DNA of 64,000 nt, taken from the NCBI GenBank assembly GCA_028671895.1, contig CM053796.1, positions 39,120,860 to 39,184,859 of the forward strand, given 5' to 3'. The DNA comes from Oenanthe sinensis (lineage: Eukaryota; Streptophyta; Magnoliopsida; Apiales; Apiaceae). The notes under the pieces are model-generated. The model searched no databases and was not told the DNA's origin. It saw only the letters and a list, made by a program, of their open reading frames with translations. Positions 33,734 to 45,719 of this stretch are shown here, piece after piece; the stretch's first letter is position 1, and the number at the start of each line of letters is the position of its first letter. The position numbers were made by a program, and so were the translations under genes.

Positions 33734-36700
33734 ATGGATATGGATATCCCAGGTTCCTCAAACGCAGATTCTTCACAATCCTCCGGTGACTCTCCTGAAG
33801 AACCCTCTAAGGTTCACTATGTTTTTTCATATGAGATTCTGTAATTATTTCTTGAAATGGTTTGTTTATACACACACATGTGTTAACTATGCATGCAATC
33901 ATTTTGTTGATAATATATAGCACCATAAAATGACTACCTAACAATTTCTACCGTCAACTATGAGTTATCTTTGATGATCTCTAGATTCTTTTTAATCTTT
34001 ATACTTTTCTTGCATTTGCTATGAAAATTTTCCAAAAGTAGAGGAGGTATCTGTTAGGTTATAAGCCAAGGCCTCCACTGTTGCGACTCAAACCCTTAAC
34101 CTCTTGTTACCAAGAATACAGGGTATTCATTAGGCTATATAAGCCAAGGGATAATAAGAAAATTGTTGTCTCTGTCTAGTTTTTTAAAGACCTTGCATGG
34201 ATAATTTTGGTACGGTTCATCGATAATGTTGATTTTGTAGAAGTCTTATGTTGTTGTGTGTATTGATTGCAAGGGATGTGTTAGAACATCTACCACTGCA
34301 AATGCAAAATCAGTGTTCTCTTACTGTGAGACTAGTATTATTACAAGAACCCGCCAAAGTGCTTAAAACCAAAGCTGAATATGAAACTTAATATCCATAA
34401 AAATAATTACAAGGATGATTTAAGTATACGTTTAATTGTTAAACCTGCCATACATTATTAGAGGTATTATTACTTTCAAACTGTTAACATTATTCTTTTT
34501 GTCTATCCAAGTCAGCTTGTGTTATACATCAACAAAGAGAATGATCTAAAAGTGTAGTCATACCTTTGAACACTTAAGCTTTGCTTGAAAGCAATATATT
34601 TGGAGGAAAAAATAGGTCTAGTGTTACAGTGTCTGTGTTTTTTAATATCTGAAATGTATAAATGCAACTCTGCCTGCCCGTTTATTAATTTTTGTGAAAA
34701 AAGTATTACGTTTCAACTACAAGTCTACAATTGTGATTCATAAGTTATTTTCTAATTGCAAGATTTAAAGGGTCCTGTATTTTCCTTGCATGCCATTTTA
34801 TTGATATGTTTACACGTAGGAGGAACATGTAACATCTGTATCTGAGGATTTTGACACAACCTGCTGGGGTTGTGGCCTTCACCTTACTGTTTCCCCGAGT
34901 GAACCCGCTTTCATATGTGGCTGGTGTGGAGCTATAACTAACCGTAATGCATCTAAAACTGATAGCAAGTACTTGTGGTGGAGACGTGTACGTGATCGAT
35001 GTTTTGTTAGTATCCTCTCAGTGTTCATGCTCTTTATGATATGTAAGCCTATATGATTTCAACATTCAATCGGAACATAAACAAAATGGTGCATTAATAT
35101 ATTTTAAATTCTATTGTAGTGTTACTGATATGCCATTAATACATATAGATATAGCCCTCCAGTCACATGTGAAGTGTATTTGCCTCAATTGCAACGCATA
35201 TTGGCTGCATTCTGTACATTCGAAAAAGATAAAAGGATAATATGTATAATGTTGTTAATTTAAGATTTGTCTTTAACTTCTATATATATAGGAAAGATGA
35301 CATATCATCACACTGACCGTCAACTTTCAATTGCATCATTGAACCAACAAAATTTGCCCCAAACTCATTTGAAAGCCGGAAACTTCTACTGTCGAAAATC
35401 TATTAGCTTCAACCAGAATATTTATGGCGGAGCTGTTATGTGGCAAGAGCTACTCAGTCACTGGACCGTCAAATTCCAATTCTAGATCGATCCAACTAAA
35501 TTTAATATATGTTTTTTATTTAGGTCATTTAGATTGTCATATAAGAGATAAAATAGAAGTGAATATCCGAGAGAAAGAAGCTAACAGAGAAAAGATTAGG
35601 TGCAGACTGCTTTGAAGAAATGAGTTCTTCAAGCTTGTCTAATAGAATCACAGATGAGGAGAAAATTACATACATGATATAGTTGATGCTTCTGTCGAAT
35701 TCAGCTTCGGTTACTGTATTATGCGTCTTTTGCTTCAATCTTTGTGATCTATTTGTCTTCCTTCACCTCTCTTGTTGTCCTCTTTTCTCAATTTCTGAAT
35801 TTAGGGTTAATTGTCAGTATATTGCTCGATCACTGATTTTGTCTCTAAATGGGTTGATTTGTTCGACCTGGCCCTTTTTGCTTTCCTGCAATCTGGTGAG
35901 CTGGAACTTACACGTTGCTTGGTCATCAACTAGACAACTTAATTTAGACAGTTGAAAGTTAAGGGGATTGTAAGGTACTGAATATATTTCTTAGCGTTAA
36001 TGCGTTATCATGACTGCTCATGGTATAGTTATTAACTTTCAAGTTTTACTTTTGCTTTCGATGCAATTAATAGTTGAGGGTCATTTTAATGATTGAACTG
36101 CAATTTTTTGAGATTTCTTTCCTCTTTAATTTTTTGAAATTTGTCATATCTATCATGAATAAATTCTCCTCTGTTTTTGAAAAATAATTATGAACTACAT
36201 ACAGGTGGAGTTATCTGCGCAATATATCCAATAGCCTTTTCTATCAGCAACATATGTGGAGCTATCCATTGTAGCATATCGATAGTATTGGCAATCACTA
36301 CCATTTCCACTTATTGCCTAGCAGCGTTTCGGTCCCCCGGTGCTCCACCACTTATATTATGGGGTAGCTACTCGGTAGTAGGAAGAGGAGGTCTTCAAAA
36401 TTATACATACTGTCTGTATTGTAAAAAGCCAAAGTCTCCAAGGACTCATCACTGCCGTTCATGCCAAATGTGTGTCTTGGACATGGATCACCACTGCCCT
36501 TTTGTAAGTGTTCGCTACTTAATGTACATCTCAGAGAGTGAGAGAAATATATATTTGCTGCTGAGAAGTCGTGATCTTGTCTAGCATCATTCTATGAGTG
36601 CGAAGAACATGACACAGATTTTTTTTTACCAAATTCTATCAGAACTTAGGTGTTGTAGGACTTTCTATTCATTAAACTACCCATAGTGAAATTCATAAGC

Positions 36701-37451
36701 ATCTAGAGTGGCTTAATAATCAGCCACCTGCTGATAAGCAGGTTAAGTGGTTACCATAAGTTGTGAGATGCATGTTTGGGTTTTCTTGTCACGGACCCAT
36801 TTTAAGACACAAGAATATACTGTTTAAAAGCTGTTCTTATAAATATTTTAGACGAGGCAAAGTTTTTCTGTCAATCTTTATTTGATAATATTGTACCTAC
36901 CAATTTCTAGATTTAAGGTCTTAGTAGTAATGCTAGCTGCTTGTATGCAGATTGGCAACTGTGTTGGGGCAGCAAATCATCGAAATTTCATTTTCTTCCT
37001 CATTTCAGCATTGACGAGTACTATTTATGTCTCCATCATATCTGCTTATGCAGCAGTCCAAATTTGGCCACCAATAAAATTCACGCCTCCTGCTTTTCTG
37101 GATGACTTAACTAGTATCGACTGGGTTTCTGGGATATTAAAGGAAATTAGTGTTGCTTTTTTCAACTCTATACTGCTTTTATCCGTAGAAGGTGTTGTGC
37201 TTGTATACCTATTAATTGCTAGTGTCTTAGTCGAAATTGGATTAGCTGTTCTTCTATTTCAACAATTGTACTACATATATGAGGGAAAAACGTACTTGAA
37301 TCATCTAATATCGCAGGGTGTTGAGGATGGAATCAGTGACGGGGTTGAAGAAAAAGATGTTCAAAATATTATTCATTTCTTCAGTTGCCCATCTTCTGCA
37401 TTGAGATTTCTGCCATGTTTTCGGGGTCTCAAAAAGAGCCACAAGAGATGA
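33734..37451 (+). CDS. DHHC protein S-acyltransferase (PAT11-like)
   Basis: Exons 33734-33811, 34820-35042, 36205-36503 and 36951-37451 encode 366 residues. The ATG gives MDMDIPGSSNADSS in frame with EEHVTSV of exon 2. Residues about 41-58 carry CWGCG and CGWCG pairs before the first membrane spans. Two spans near residues 88-145 precede the DHHC cysteine-rich domain (YCLYCKKPKSPRTHHCRSC, then VLDMDHHCPF) with DHHC at 195-198. The PF|IGNCVGAANHRNF junction is split by an intron. Two further spans follow (IFFLISALTSTIYVSIISAY; LVYLLIASVLVEIGLAVLLF), then a YEGKTYLNHL motif and a basic C-terminus. It transfers palmitate to cysteines of target proteins at endomembranes. The targets are unknown. 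The DHHC cysteine and flanking ligands are present, so it is probably active. The assignment to the PAT11 branch is from memory of the family. Confidence 0.93.
34040..34150 (-). mobile_element. SINE-like fragment
   Basis: On the - strand it reads GGTAACAAGAGGTTAAGGGT then TTGAGTC and AGTGGAGG. This matches the + strand segment at about 48957-48995 (GGTGATAAGAGGTTGAGGGT, TCAAGCC, AGTGGAGG). The GGTTTGAGTC/GGTTCAAGCC part resembles a tRNA-type B box. It sits in intron 1 of the S-acyltransferase gene. Confidence 0.45.
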
Positions 37452-38041
37452 AACTTAAACAAGGATGGTGGTTACACTGAGGCTCAAATTTTCAAAATGG
37501 CTGTGATATCATATGCCAGTATATATTTTGTAAAGTGGGATTAAACACATTGTACAAAGAAAAAAACTACAGTCTACAATTTTGTCTAATTTGATCTATG
37601 CTCTAATTACTCTCTAATTTGTTCAACTTCATGTTTTGAATGTGCAACTTCTCCAGAAAATTACTTTTTTTTGCCTAGCTGCCTGCAGGTAATTAAATTT
37701 AAAATAATTAGTGAAACACCCCCCCCCCCCCCCCCCCCCCCCAAGTGTATAATAGGTATACATTAAATTTACAGAAGCAATTATTCCAAGCAAAGCATAA
37801 AAGCAAAAAATTTTGTGGTATATATATATATATATTTTCTTTTTTTGGCAAGTACAATCTGACTATGTTTTGCTTAGGAAAAATCTTGGAATTAATTGAG
37901 AAATAAGAAAAAAAACACTATAAGACATGCAGACAAATAAAAGCATTTCATTTTCCAAAGAAGCAGTTTGTGAACCTCATTCTCCCACAAGTCTTGAAAG
38001 GTTAAGATAAGGCTGCCTACCTCTGGGTGGAAGAGAAAGAA
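37452..38041. other. Spacer between the S-acyltransferase and second YceD gene
   Basis: 3' untranslated sequence of the upstream gene, a 24-base C run at 37719-37742, a short TA repeat (37818-37835) and the presumed promoter of the next gene. No frame. Confidence 0.6.
37719..37742. repeat. Poly-C / poly-G tract of 24 bases
   Basis: An uninterrupted run of 24 C on the + strand in otherwise AT-rich DNA. The true length is uncertain because such runs are hard to sequence. Confidence 0.85.
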
Positions 38042-39616
38042 ATGGCAGAAGCAGCTGGGCATTGGATCATCTCATCAAGAAGCATGAACATAATTCCAAA
38101 AAGCTTGTGTTCAACAGAAACAAAAACATTACAGTTGCTTTGGCAACCCTCCAGAATCAAGGCCTCCATCAAAAGAGATGACTTTTCATTGGTAATACTT
38201 CACTCCAGTCTCCACACACACACACACATCATCAGTATAGAAGGTCTCCTTTCAAGGGTTGCATGCATTAATATCAGTAGTGCACAATCATCTTTATAGC
38301 TTTTTATTCGTCCAAGAAAAAAATAATAAGCTCTGTATTATTCAATGTAATGATTTTTGTTCGTAATTTCAAACTATGAAGATAAGCAAGAAGTATCAGC
38401 AGCGATTGCCGAGGCATCTTATCAAAATCTCAACAGCAGAAGGTAGATGGCAGGGGAACTGGAACACTGAATACAATTTTTCACTTAGAGACCTTCAGTT
38501 GCAAGATTTGGCAGAAGATGGCAATGGAGATGCAAAGGTCTCCATTTTTCTCTGTGTTGATAAGGTCATCCCCCCTTTCTTTTTCTTTTTTCCTTAGTTT
38601 TTTCTTTTTTTAGATCTATACTTTCTGCAGAATTGTTGGATTGATGGAGACTGATTAATTTTCACAGCATGCTGGTTTCGGGCTCTCAGTGGATGGAAGG
38701 ATTAGTACGTGTTTTACTAGGAAATGCTGCAATTGCTCCATCCCGTACTGCAGAGAGGTATTTGTAAAGTTTCTGAAATTTAAAATTTAATAATTATCAT
38801 GCATTTGGTACTATTTTTAGCTCATTACATATGCTGTGTGTTGTTGCCCGGGTTACAGAAACAGTCTTTTCTCTCTAACTTTTAGAGTAGAGGATTTGAA
38901 CCTACTAGACCCTGCCTAACAAACAGGATACACTAGGAAGGATCATATATGTATAATGTAGAATGAACAGAAGCCAATGGTAGCCTATACATGTTCGCTT
39001 AATATATTCAGCCTTAACTTCATGACTTTTTATGCTCTTTCAGATTGTTACAAACTTCAATGTCTGGGTTTTGCCATCAAGCAGAGACAACAGCTCAAGT
39101 ATCCCTGAAATTGGTGGCGATGATCCATCATTAAGTCTCCGAGCTCTATATTCACACATGACACTCAAAACTCATCTGCAGATAACACATCTAAACTATA
39201 CAAAAAGAACTAACATTTTGTACTCTGCAGGTGATTTACGTCAACCCTGGATGTGAAGCTGACCTCGATTCATTAGTGCAAGACACAATCAGGCTCACAA
39301 CATCAGTAGAAGTATAAAGAAGGCTTTTAACATCTATAAACATGCAATTCTAGAATTGGTTCTAGCTCTCTGCATGTTAAGACTATCTAACCGACTTACA
39401 ACAATGCATCTGCAGGAAACTTGTTCAGAGTTGTGCAAGAAAGCTGAACCAAAATCACTCCGTAAGGATATCGTACTTGCAATTAAATAAACGATTGAAC
39501 ACCTTATTCGGCTAACAATTTTGTCTCATACATTTGCAGATATCAACAAGCAAAATTCTGCTTCAATAGATAAGAGGTGGTCCAGGTTACTGGAGTTGCG
39601 AAAAGCATATTCATAA
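38042..39616 (+). CDS. Second plastid YceD/DUF177 protein (YCED homolog 2), one splice donor apparently lost
   Basis: Predicted exons: 38042-38191, 38382-38564 (start may be 38391), 38668-38757, 39044-39130, 39231-39311, 39416-39461 and 39540-39616. Joined, they give about 237 residues. The N-terminus (MAEAAGHWIISSRSMNIIP...) is transit-peptide-like. The DUF177 core reads VSIFLCVDK|HAGFGLSVDG, FTRKCCNCSIPYCRE|IVTNFNVWVL, DDPS|VIYVNPGCEADLDSL and QDTIRLTTSVE|ETCSELC. The C-terminal CKGLC..C signature of the other YceD gene is absent, as in this branch. Exon 4 should end after GATCCATCA (39130), but the next bases are TTAAGT, not GTAAGT. If the intron is retained, translation shifts and stops at 39256, losing the last part of the domain. 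The ATG at 38042 is preferred; upstream in-frame GTG is not used. The role in plastid 23S rRNA accumulation is inferred from the family. Confidence 0.82.
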
Positions 39617-40251
39617 TCTATACAAAAAGACATGTGTGAGAAGACATCAAGCTCTATTCTTGGAATACAAGGGGCTCTTCTGACTGAACCAACATCTTGA
39701 TCCACACTTGTGTGTATGTAAATGTAAAAGCTACTAGAAGAACCAGAAGAACACATATGAGCCTGAATTCTGTATCTAACTGGACCGAATTTCACCTTCT
39801 ATCAGAAACTTGGATGTACTAGAAAGACTGCATTGTGCAATAAAGTTTTCACCTTGTATCCAAAGTAGTTCAACAAATAAATTTTCCTAATTCTATAAAC
39901 AACAATCAATTAAAATATGGTTGAATCTCGATAAAGAAATATTCAATAAATAACATAATAGATACTACTCTTTATTTCGTGGTAATATTTGATATTTAAC
40001 TTTTTGACCTATATTTTTAAGAAGTTTGAAAATATAGTTAGAATTATTATTTTTTAATTTTTTTATGAATAAAATTTTTAATTAAAAATAAGTGCCAAAA
40101 ATTTACGAGGGAGCTGTATTTATTCATAATGAATAATTTCGATAAATAAATAAAAACGGCGAACGTTTAACTGTAATAAGTTAATAACCAACAAGATCAG
40201 AACTAGACTAGACAAGAAGTGAAAGGAGGGAAACGTAAGAGGAAATAAAAG
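39617..40251. other. 3' flank and AT-rich spacer
   Basis: 3' untranslated sequence with AATAAAG at about 39838-39845, a plausible polyadenylation signal, followed by AT-rich DNA without frames. Confidence 0.5.
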
Positions 40252-40918
40252 ATGACTAAGAAAGGCATACTGCCAGATGTTATAACCTGTAACTCTCTGA
40301 TTCAAGGTTTGTGCGACTTTAATCGATGGCAGGATATTAGGCAATTGCTAAGAGAGATGGATATTAGGAACATCTCTGCAGATGTCCATACTCACAGTAT
40401 ATTGATTGATGCATGTGGCAAAGAAGGTAAGATAAAAGATGCTGAGTATGTGATGGAAATAATGATCCAAAGAGGCCAATATCCTGATGTTGTCACTTAT
40501 AGTGCACTCATGGATGGATACTGCTTGCAGGGAGAAGTTGATAAAGCATCAGCAATGCTCGAAACCATGACGAGAAAGGGAATAAATGCCTGACACCATG
40601 CCTATAATATTTTGATCAAGGGTTATTTTAAAAAATGAAAGTGGACAGAGCAATTGATCTCTTTCAACAAATGCCCCTTGAAGGTTTGACACCTACTATT
40701 GAGACTTATGGTATTATATTGCAAGGTTTATTCCATACAGGGAGACATGTTGAAGCACGGAAATTTTTTAAGGAGACGATGATAAAACAAGGTCTTAATC
40801 TAAATATTGTGACATGCCGTATCTTGTTGCATGGTCTTTGCCACAACCATTATGTTGTTGAAGCACTATCTCTTTTTTACACTATGGAATGCAGCGGGGT
40901 AATTCCTGATACATAAGA
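40252..40918 (+). pseudogene. Pentatricopeptide repeat (PPR) gene fragment, broken
   Basis: Encodes about six 35-residue P-type PPR motifs: GILPDVITCNSLIQGLC, ADVHTHSILIDACGKEGKI, QYPDVVTYSALMDGYCLQGEV, then KVDRAIDLFQQMPLEG, PTIETYGIILQGL and NIVTCRILLHGLCHNHYV. The fifth-position and last-position code residues typical of RNA recognition are visible. It is broken twice: an in-frame TGA after KGINA (40591-40593), then a one-base loss in an A run before MKVDRA (about 40630). The 5' end, including any organelle-targeting sequence, is missing. The sequence resembles the restorer-of-fertility-like PPR class, a group known for rapid birth and death of copies. Confidence 0.88.
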
Positions 40919-43675
40919 TAACTTAAAGATTTTATATAAATTATATGTAGTCTGGAATCATCAATCCAAAGAAATGAAGAGCCTGTATGCATGTGAATAA
41001 TAGTTGGAGAAATTAAGCTACTCTTTGGAGGTCCTCGACTCAACTCAGTACATGTAATAATGCACTTCCGTTTCTTTGTGAATGACAGTTTGTTTCATAA
41101 ATTAAGATGTCTTTTGAGTTTTGACATTAACCTGAATGTCTCGTCTAATACTCGATAATTTGCTTCCCGGCATGGTCTTAAACGCTAATCAATGAGTTTC
41201 TTAGGTCCCCAGAGTTAAATGGATGGAAGATTACATATAGCAAGCTTAATGAAGATGAATGCACCGTGTGTTCAAGAAGCAACATAATGTACCATACAAA
41301 TGGGCACACACATAGCAATATCTTAGAATGCTGGAATTTCGCAGATTTATGAAGTACAAAGTAGCCAGTTTTATCAAGAATGTTTTAAGTCCTGACTTGG
41401 CTAAAGCTGCAGTATAGTAGTTTTGCCGCTAGACAATTAACACGAATCTTCTTTTTATTACAAAACTTGAGGTCTGAGTTTATTGGATATGTAGTTGAAA
41501 AATATGTTTTTATCAATTTCTCGTTAAAAGTCTCCTTAAAAATATGGAGAATAGTTAGCAAAAAAAAAATTACATGGCAGAAAGCATGGTACATTAACGT
41601 TTGGCTCATCTTATATAGTTATATTTAACTTTTATAAGCCGGAAAATGTATGCTGGAGCCTAACACAACATCCAAGTCTACTGCAGAACAAAACCCATTC
41701 ATTTAAATAATAATTTAAAGAGGCCAATATAATAATGAATGATTTATTTGAGTTTATAATTTTTAAATAAGAAATTAGAAAACATGTTATGCAATATGTT
41801 TTATATTATTAAAATTAAAATACTAATAAATATTAAGAGTTAATATACTTGTAAATATTAAAAATATAATAGAAGAATTTTGATGATTGTATATCTCAAA
41901 AACATATAAATAATAAATTGTAAAATTATTTATTAGTTTATTGTCATTGTATAAATAAAAAAAGGGTAGATTTTAATGAGTAGAGGGTTACTGTCATTGG
42001 ACATGAGTTCCGTAGGATTCAATCTGATCCAAAATTTTGTCAATAGATATAATTTTTATTAATTTAATAAGTAGATATAGTTTTTGATTAAAAAATATAT
42101 TCTTTCTCAAACACAGTCGCCGGGGCTTTGGCCCAATTTCTTAGTTTCCTTTCATTTTTCTTGCTAATCTTATTATTAAGGCTTGATTTCTATCATCTTT
42201 TTTAAAAAAAATAAAAAATAAAAATTCTTAGATAAAAAACAATCGAAACATCCGGATTTTCTGTTTTCTCTCATCAAGCAGGTGGTTCTTCGGTTTCGAG
42301 GGGTCCGGTTTCTCCCGTTTTTGTGGTTTCATTTTCTGGATCTAAGACTTGTTTTTAGTTTGTAATTTTTATTTTATAATTTTAGTTTTAATTTACAATT
42401 TGAGTTTAGTTGTAGCCTCTCCTTGGTGAGACTTTTGGTGTTTCTCTCATTTGTTTGTCTGTGGAAGTATGATTTTTGATTTAGTGATAAAAGTTTTTAA
42501 GGAATTGCAATTATCGATAGCTCAAACTAATCGGATTAGCTGCAACTGGATATGGTGAAGCGGGTACATGTAAATATATCATCTTCAATAAATAGCGTGA
42601 TTATAGCATGATTGTATCTCAAAAAAATGGATTAATCAGCTATTATTTCTGTTTTATGTTTGTTCGACGCGACTATTTTTGTAGATATCGTATATTTTTT
42701 CATTATTGAATTAATTTCTACTCAAATAATATCGAAAACATATAAAAAAATGTAGTACGAGTAACATTGACAAAATATATACAAAAAACAATTGTGAATT
42801 AGGGATGGCGGCGAATCGACGGGTTTTGTGAAATCCAAATCCAAATATTTTCGAATCAGATTGGGTTTTTTCGAATATTCAAAAATTGAAAAATAATTTA
42901 ATTAATTTAACTATCAATAGCGCACATAGATAATTTGTTCAATATTCATTATATTTATACATTAATTTATATGAATCTTTCAATGATTAATACCTTAATA
43001 TAAAATATAATAAAAATTTAATAAAAAATGTGTTTATCACTTTATTAATCTTTTTTGTTTAAATCGAATCACAATCGTTACATATTTTGAATATTTAAAT
43101 AATATATATATATATACATATATTAACAAATAGATAAATATTAAAATAATTTTATCTTGAATAAATCTTAAAAGAAATATTAAAGAAAATATAATAAAAT
43201 TCTTTCTAAAAAAATAGTAAGTAAGTTAATTATATATGTAATCAATATATATATATATATATATATATATCGGATTTTTTTCGGGTTTCCGGTTCGGATC
43301 GGATTTGAATCGATCAGGTTTCGGATCGGTATGTCTCAAATCCGAATCCAAATACAAAAATTTTCGGGTTTAAAAATTAAATCAAAATTCAAATTCAAAA
43401 AATCGGATTCGGTAAATCCAAAATTTCGCCTTTCGAGTGAAATCGGATTTTTTTTGCATATAAGGTATGTACTTGTATATAATAACCAGGAAGCCTCCGC
43501 GAAACACAAATTATTGAAAAACCTATAACCAATAGGAAAGTTTTAACATGTTCTTTAAGAACTAGGAAGCAGACAGTAAACTTGGTGTCTAAGTAATACT
43601 GTACGCTATATACACTTAGAAACCTAGAGTTTACAATTGTTCTTGAAATTTTATACGCTTATACACCATCTGATC
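40919..43675. other. Long intergenic region with a probable hAT-type remnant
   Basis: No gene seen. From about 42803 (AGGGATGGCGGCGAATCGACGGG, the style of hAT-related plant MITE termini) to about 43455 there are CGGATTTTTTTCGGG and AATCCAAATCCAAAT type repeats, with a TA microsatellite at about 43243-43270. The right terminus was not found. At 42240-42430 a CG-richer leader-like block (GGTTTCGAGGGGTCCGG) is unexplained. Confidence 0.4.
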
Positions 43676-44677
43676 ATGGCTTCAAAGTGGGTGAGAAGCA
43701 AGTTTTTAGGAAAAGGATCATATGGTTCTGTTTTTCGAGCAGAATGTGCATTGCCCTCTCTGGCCTACTCTTGTAATTCAACAAGAACTGTGGCGATAAA
43801 GTCTTCTTTAGAAAGTTCTTCGTGGTCTTTGAGGGTGGAGAGGGCTGTGTTGTTTGAACTTGGAGGATGTAAAGAGATTGTTCGTTGTTTCGAGAATGAG
43901 GATTTCAATAGTATTGAATGTGGGAAGAGATTTTATAATATAGTGCTTGAGTATGCTAATGGAGGCACACTAGGACAACTGTTGAAATCGAGGGGCGGAT
44001 GGATACCTGAACATGAAGCCAGCTGGTATGCTTGTATGTTGCTTAAGGGACTCACTCATGTGCATGATAAGGGTTTTGTTCACTGTGATATGAAACTGGA
44101 TAATGTTCTTGTTTTTAACATTCCATCTGATGAATGTAAAGGGGTGGTTAAGTACAATATTAAAATAGCGGATTTTGGGTTGGCGAAAAGGAGTGGAAGG
44201 GTAAGTTGTGGCGCAGGGCAGGAGTACAAGCATCGAGGAACTTTGCTTTACAGTTCTCCAGAATCTGTGGTGTTTGGAGTTCATGAAGCAGCGATGGATA
44301 TATGGTCATTGGGTTGCATGGTATTAGAGATGATTTTAGGGGATGGGGGTTTGTGGAGTAGATATATTGATGCTGATGGACAATGTTTAGCGGAGATGAT
44401 TGCTAATTATGAAGATGACAGGTTAAGTTTGTTGTTGCCTAAGTTTGATCATCTGTCCGTGAATGCAAAGGATTTCGTGAGAAGATGTTTAACAAAGAAT
44501 GTCCAAGAAAGATGGACTGCGCAGCAACTCCTGAAGCACCCCTTCATTACTCACTGTCAGAATCTGTTGAAGCAACTTGAAGCACAATTTTCTCATGCTA
44601 TGATGAGGAAGTATCAGTCCAACACTCCATTCAATTCTTCATTCAGACCATCTCATATCTCTCTGGGGGTTTATTAA
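43676..44677 (+). CDS. MAPKKK20-like protein kinase (MEKK class), intronless
   Basis: Single exon of 333 residues from MASKWVRSKFLGKGSYGSVF. The frame stays open upstream, but without ATG. All kinase landmarks are present: GKGSYGSV glycine loop (about 12-19), AIK lysine, VHCDMKLDNVLV catalytic loop with Cys in place of the usual Arg, ADFGLAK metal-binding loop, and GTLLYSSPES. The C-terminus (ERWTAQQLLKHPFITH then a short Ser/Asn tail) is typical of the intronless plant MAPKKK15-21 group, where the HCD loop is also normal. Members phosphorylate MAPKKs; Arabidopsis relatives act in abscisic acid and stress responses. The downstream partner here is unknown. No break is seen. It is a neighbour of, but not a close copy of, the MAP3K epsilon gene downstream. 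Confidence 0.92.
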   Translation: MASKWVRSKFLGKGSYGSVFRAECALPSLAYSCNSTRTVAIKSSLESSSWSLRVERAVLFELGGCKEIVRCFENEDFNSIECGKRFYNIVLEYANGGTLGQLLKSRGGWIPEHEASWYACMLLKGLTHVHDKGFVHCDMKLDNVLVFNIPSDECKGVVKYNIKIADFGLAKRSGRVSCGAGQEYKHRGTLLYSSPESVVFGVHEAAMDIWSLGCMVLEMILGDGGLWSRYIDADGQCLAEMIANYEDDRLSLLLPKFDHLSVNAKDFVRRCLTKNVQERWTAQQLLKHPFITHCQNLLKQLEAQFSHAMMRKYQSNTPFNSSFRPSHISLGVY

Positions 44678-45719
44678 TTTGACATAATTGGTACTTGAAT
44701 CTTCATCCATAACAGAGTACTATTGCTCTTTGGTTTGGATTCATGTTGATGCACAAGTTAGTTTGGCTAGATGATCGGTACTTTCAAACATGTATTGCCT
44801 ATATGGAATTATATATGATACTATTCCACGAGAGATGTGCTCCGAACCAGCGTGTGACCAGAGATCAGTATTGCCCGGAACAGGGTGATAATAATATAGG
44901 TGTTGAACAGAACCCTATTTGATGTATATTACTGAGTTAAAAGTAAATTAGTATTTTGATTAGCAAGTTTTTGTTGTTGATAGTATTTTGAACCTTTAAT
45001 TTTCTACCGAGTGTAACATTACTGAGTTTTATATTTATAGTAGGCTAAAGGATTAGTTAAGATATGCCTTAATTAATACTTGTTGCTCATTCATTGTTTG
45101 TTCTGCTGCTTCCTGCATATTTTTCTTACCAAATGATAACTAAAGATAGGTAAGAGGCAGATCATTGTATTTTTTTTTTTAGTAAAATGATTAAATGCTG
45201 AAATTTATAAATATGAAATCAAGATATGGGTCACACAAATGCTACCAACAACTAAAAGAAGACTCTACAGCAGCAATGCAGCTAGTCCCATTAGAAAACG
45301 AATTTGAAAGAATGTAACTCAAAAAGAAAGAAAAATGAGATTGTGCTAAATTACATTGCTAAATATTCCATGTTAAAATTTTGTTGGTTATGTTATCCCA
45401 AATTTGAACAAATTTAAATGTGATTTCTTTTTATTTACGGAGCCAGTCAAATTTTATCACATAATTTTTTGTGCCACAACATCTTATTAAAAAAATTATT
45501 TTACGTCATCATCAAAATTAAATAACAAATAATTTTTTAACAAATATTTTTAGCGTTAAATTATTTATTATAGTAAGCATATACAGTAGAAATGTAGAAT
45601 ATATTGACTACAAAAGGAAAAAAAAGGGGTGGGTGAAGACGGCAACGCAGCGCCAATTTGGTGGCCCCCAACAAATATGGGCCCCACGCGCCTACAAGCG
45701 TAATTTTACCAACTAATCA
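44678..45719. other. Kinase 3' flank and intergenic DNA
   Basis: No coding frame. Probable 3' untranslated sequence to about 45000, then AT-rich DNA. A GC-richer block at 45628-45700 (GGCAACGCAGCGCC, GGGCCCCACGCGCC) lies just before the MITE-like element. Confidence 0.5.

Noticed and set aside
35267..35615. Two overlapping frames in the S-acyltransferase intron
   Set aside because: The flanking exons join cleanly without them, and they show no family features or suitable splice phases.
38027..38041. Upstream start of the second YceD gene at a GTG
   Set aside because: Plant nuclear genes rarely start at GTG, and an ATG in good context follows at 38042.
38865..38945. Possible tRNA gene on the - strand (GGTTCAAATCC B box)
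   Set aside because: Only the B box and part of a stem are present; no acceptor stem, anticodon arm or A box in place. A SINE relic is more likely.
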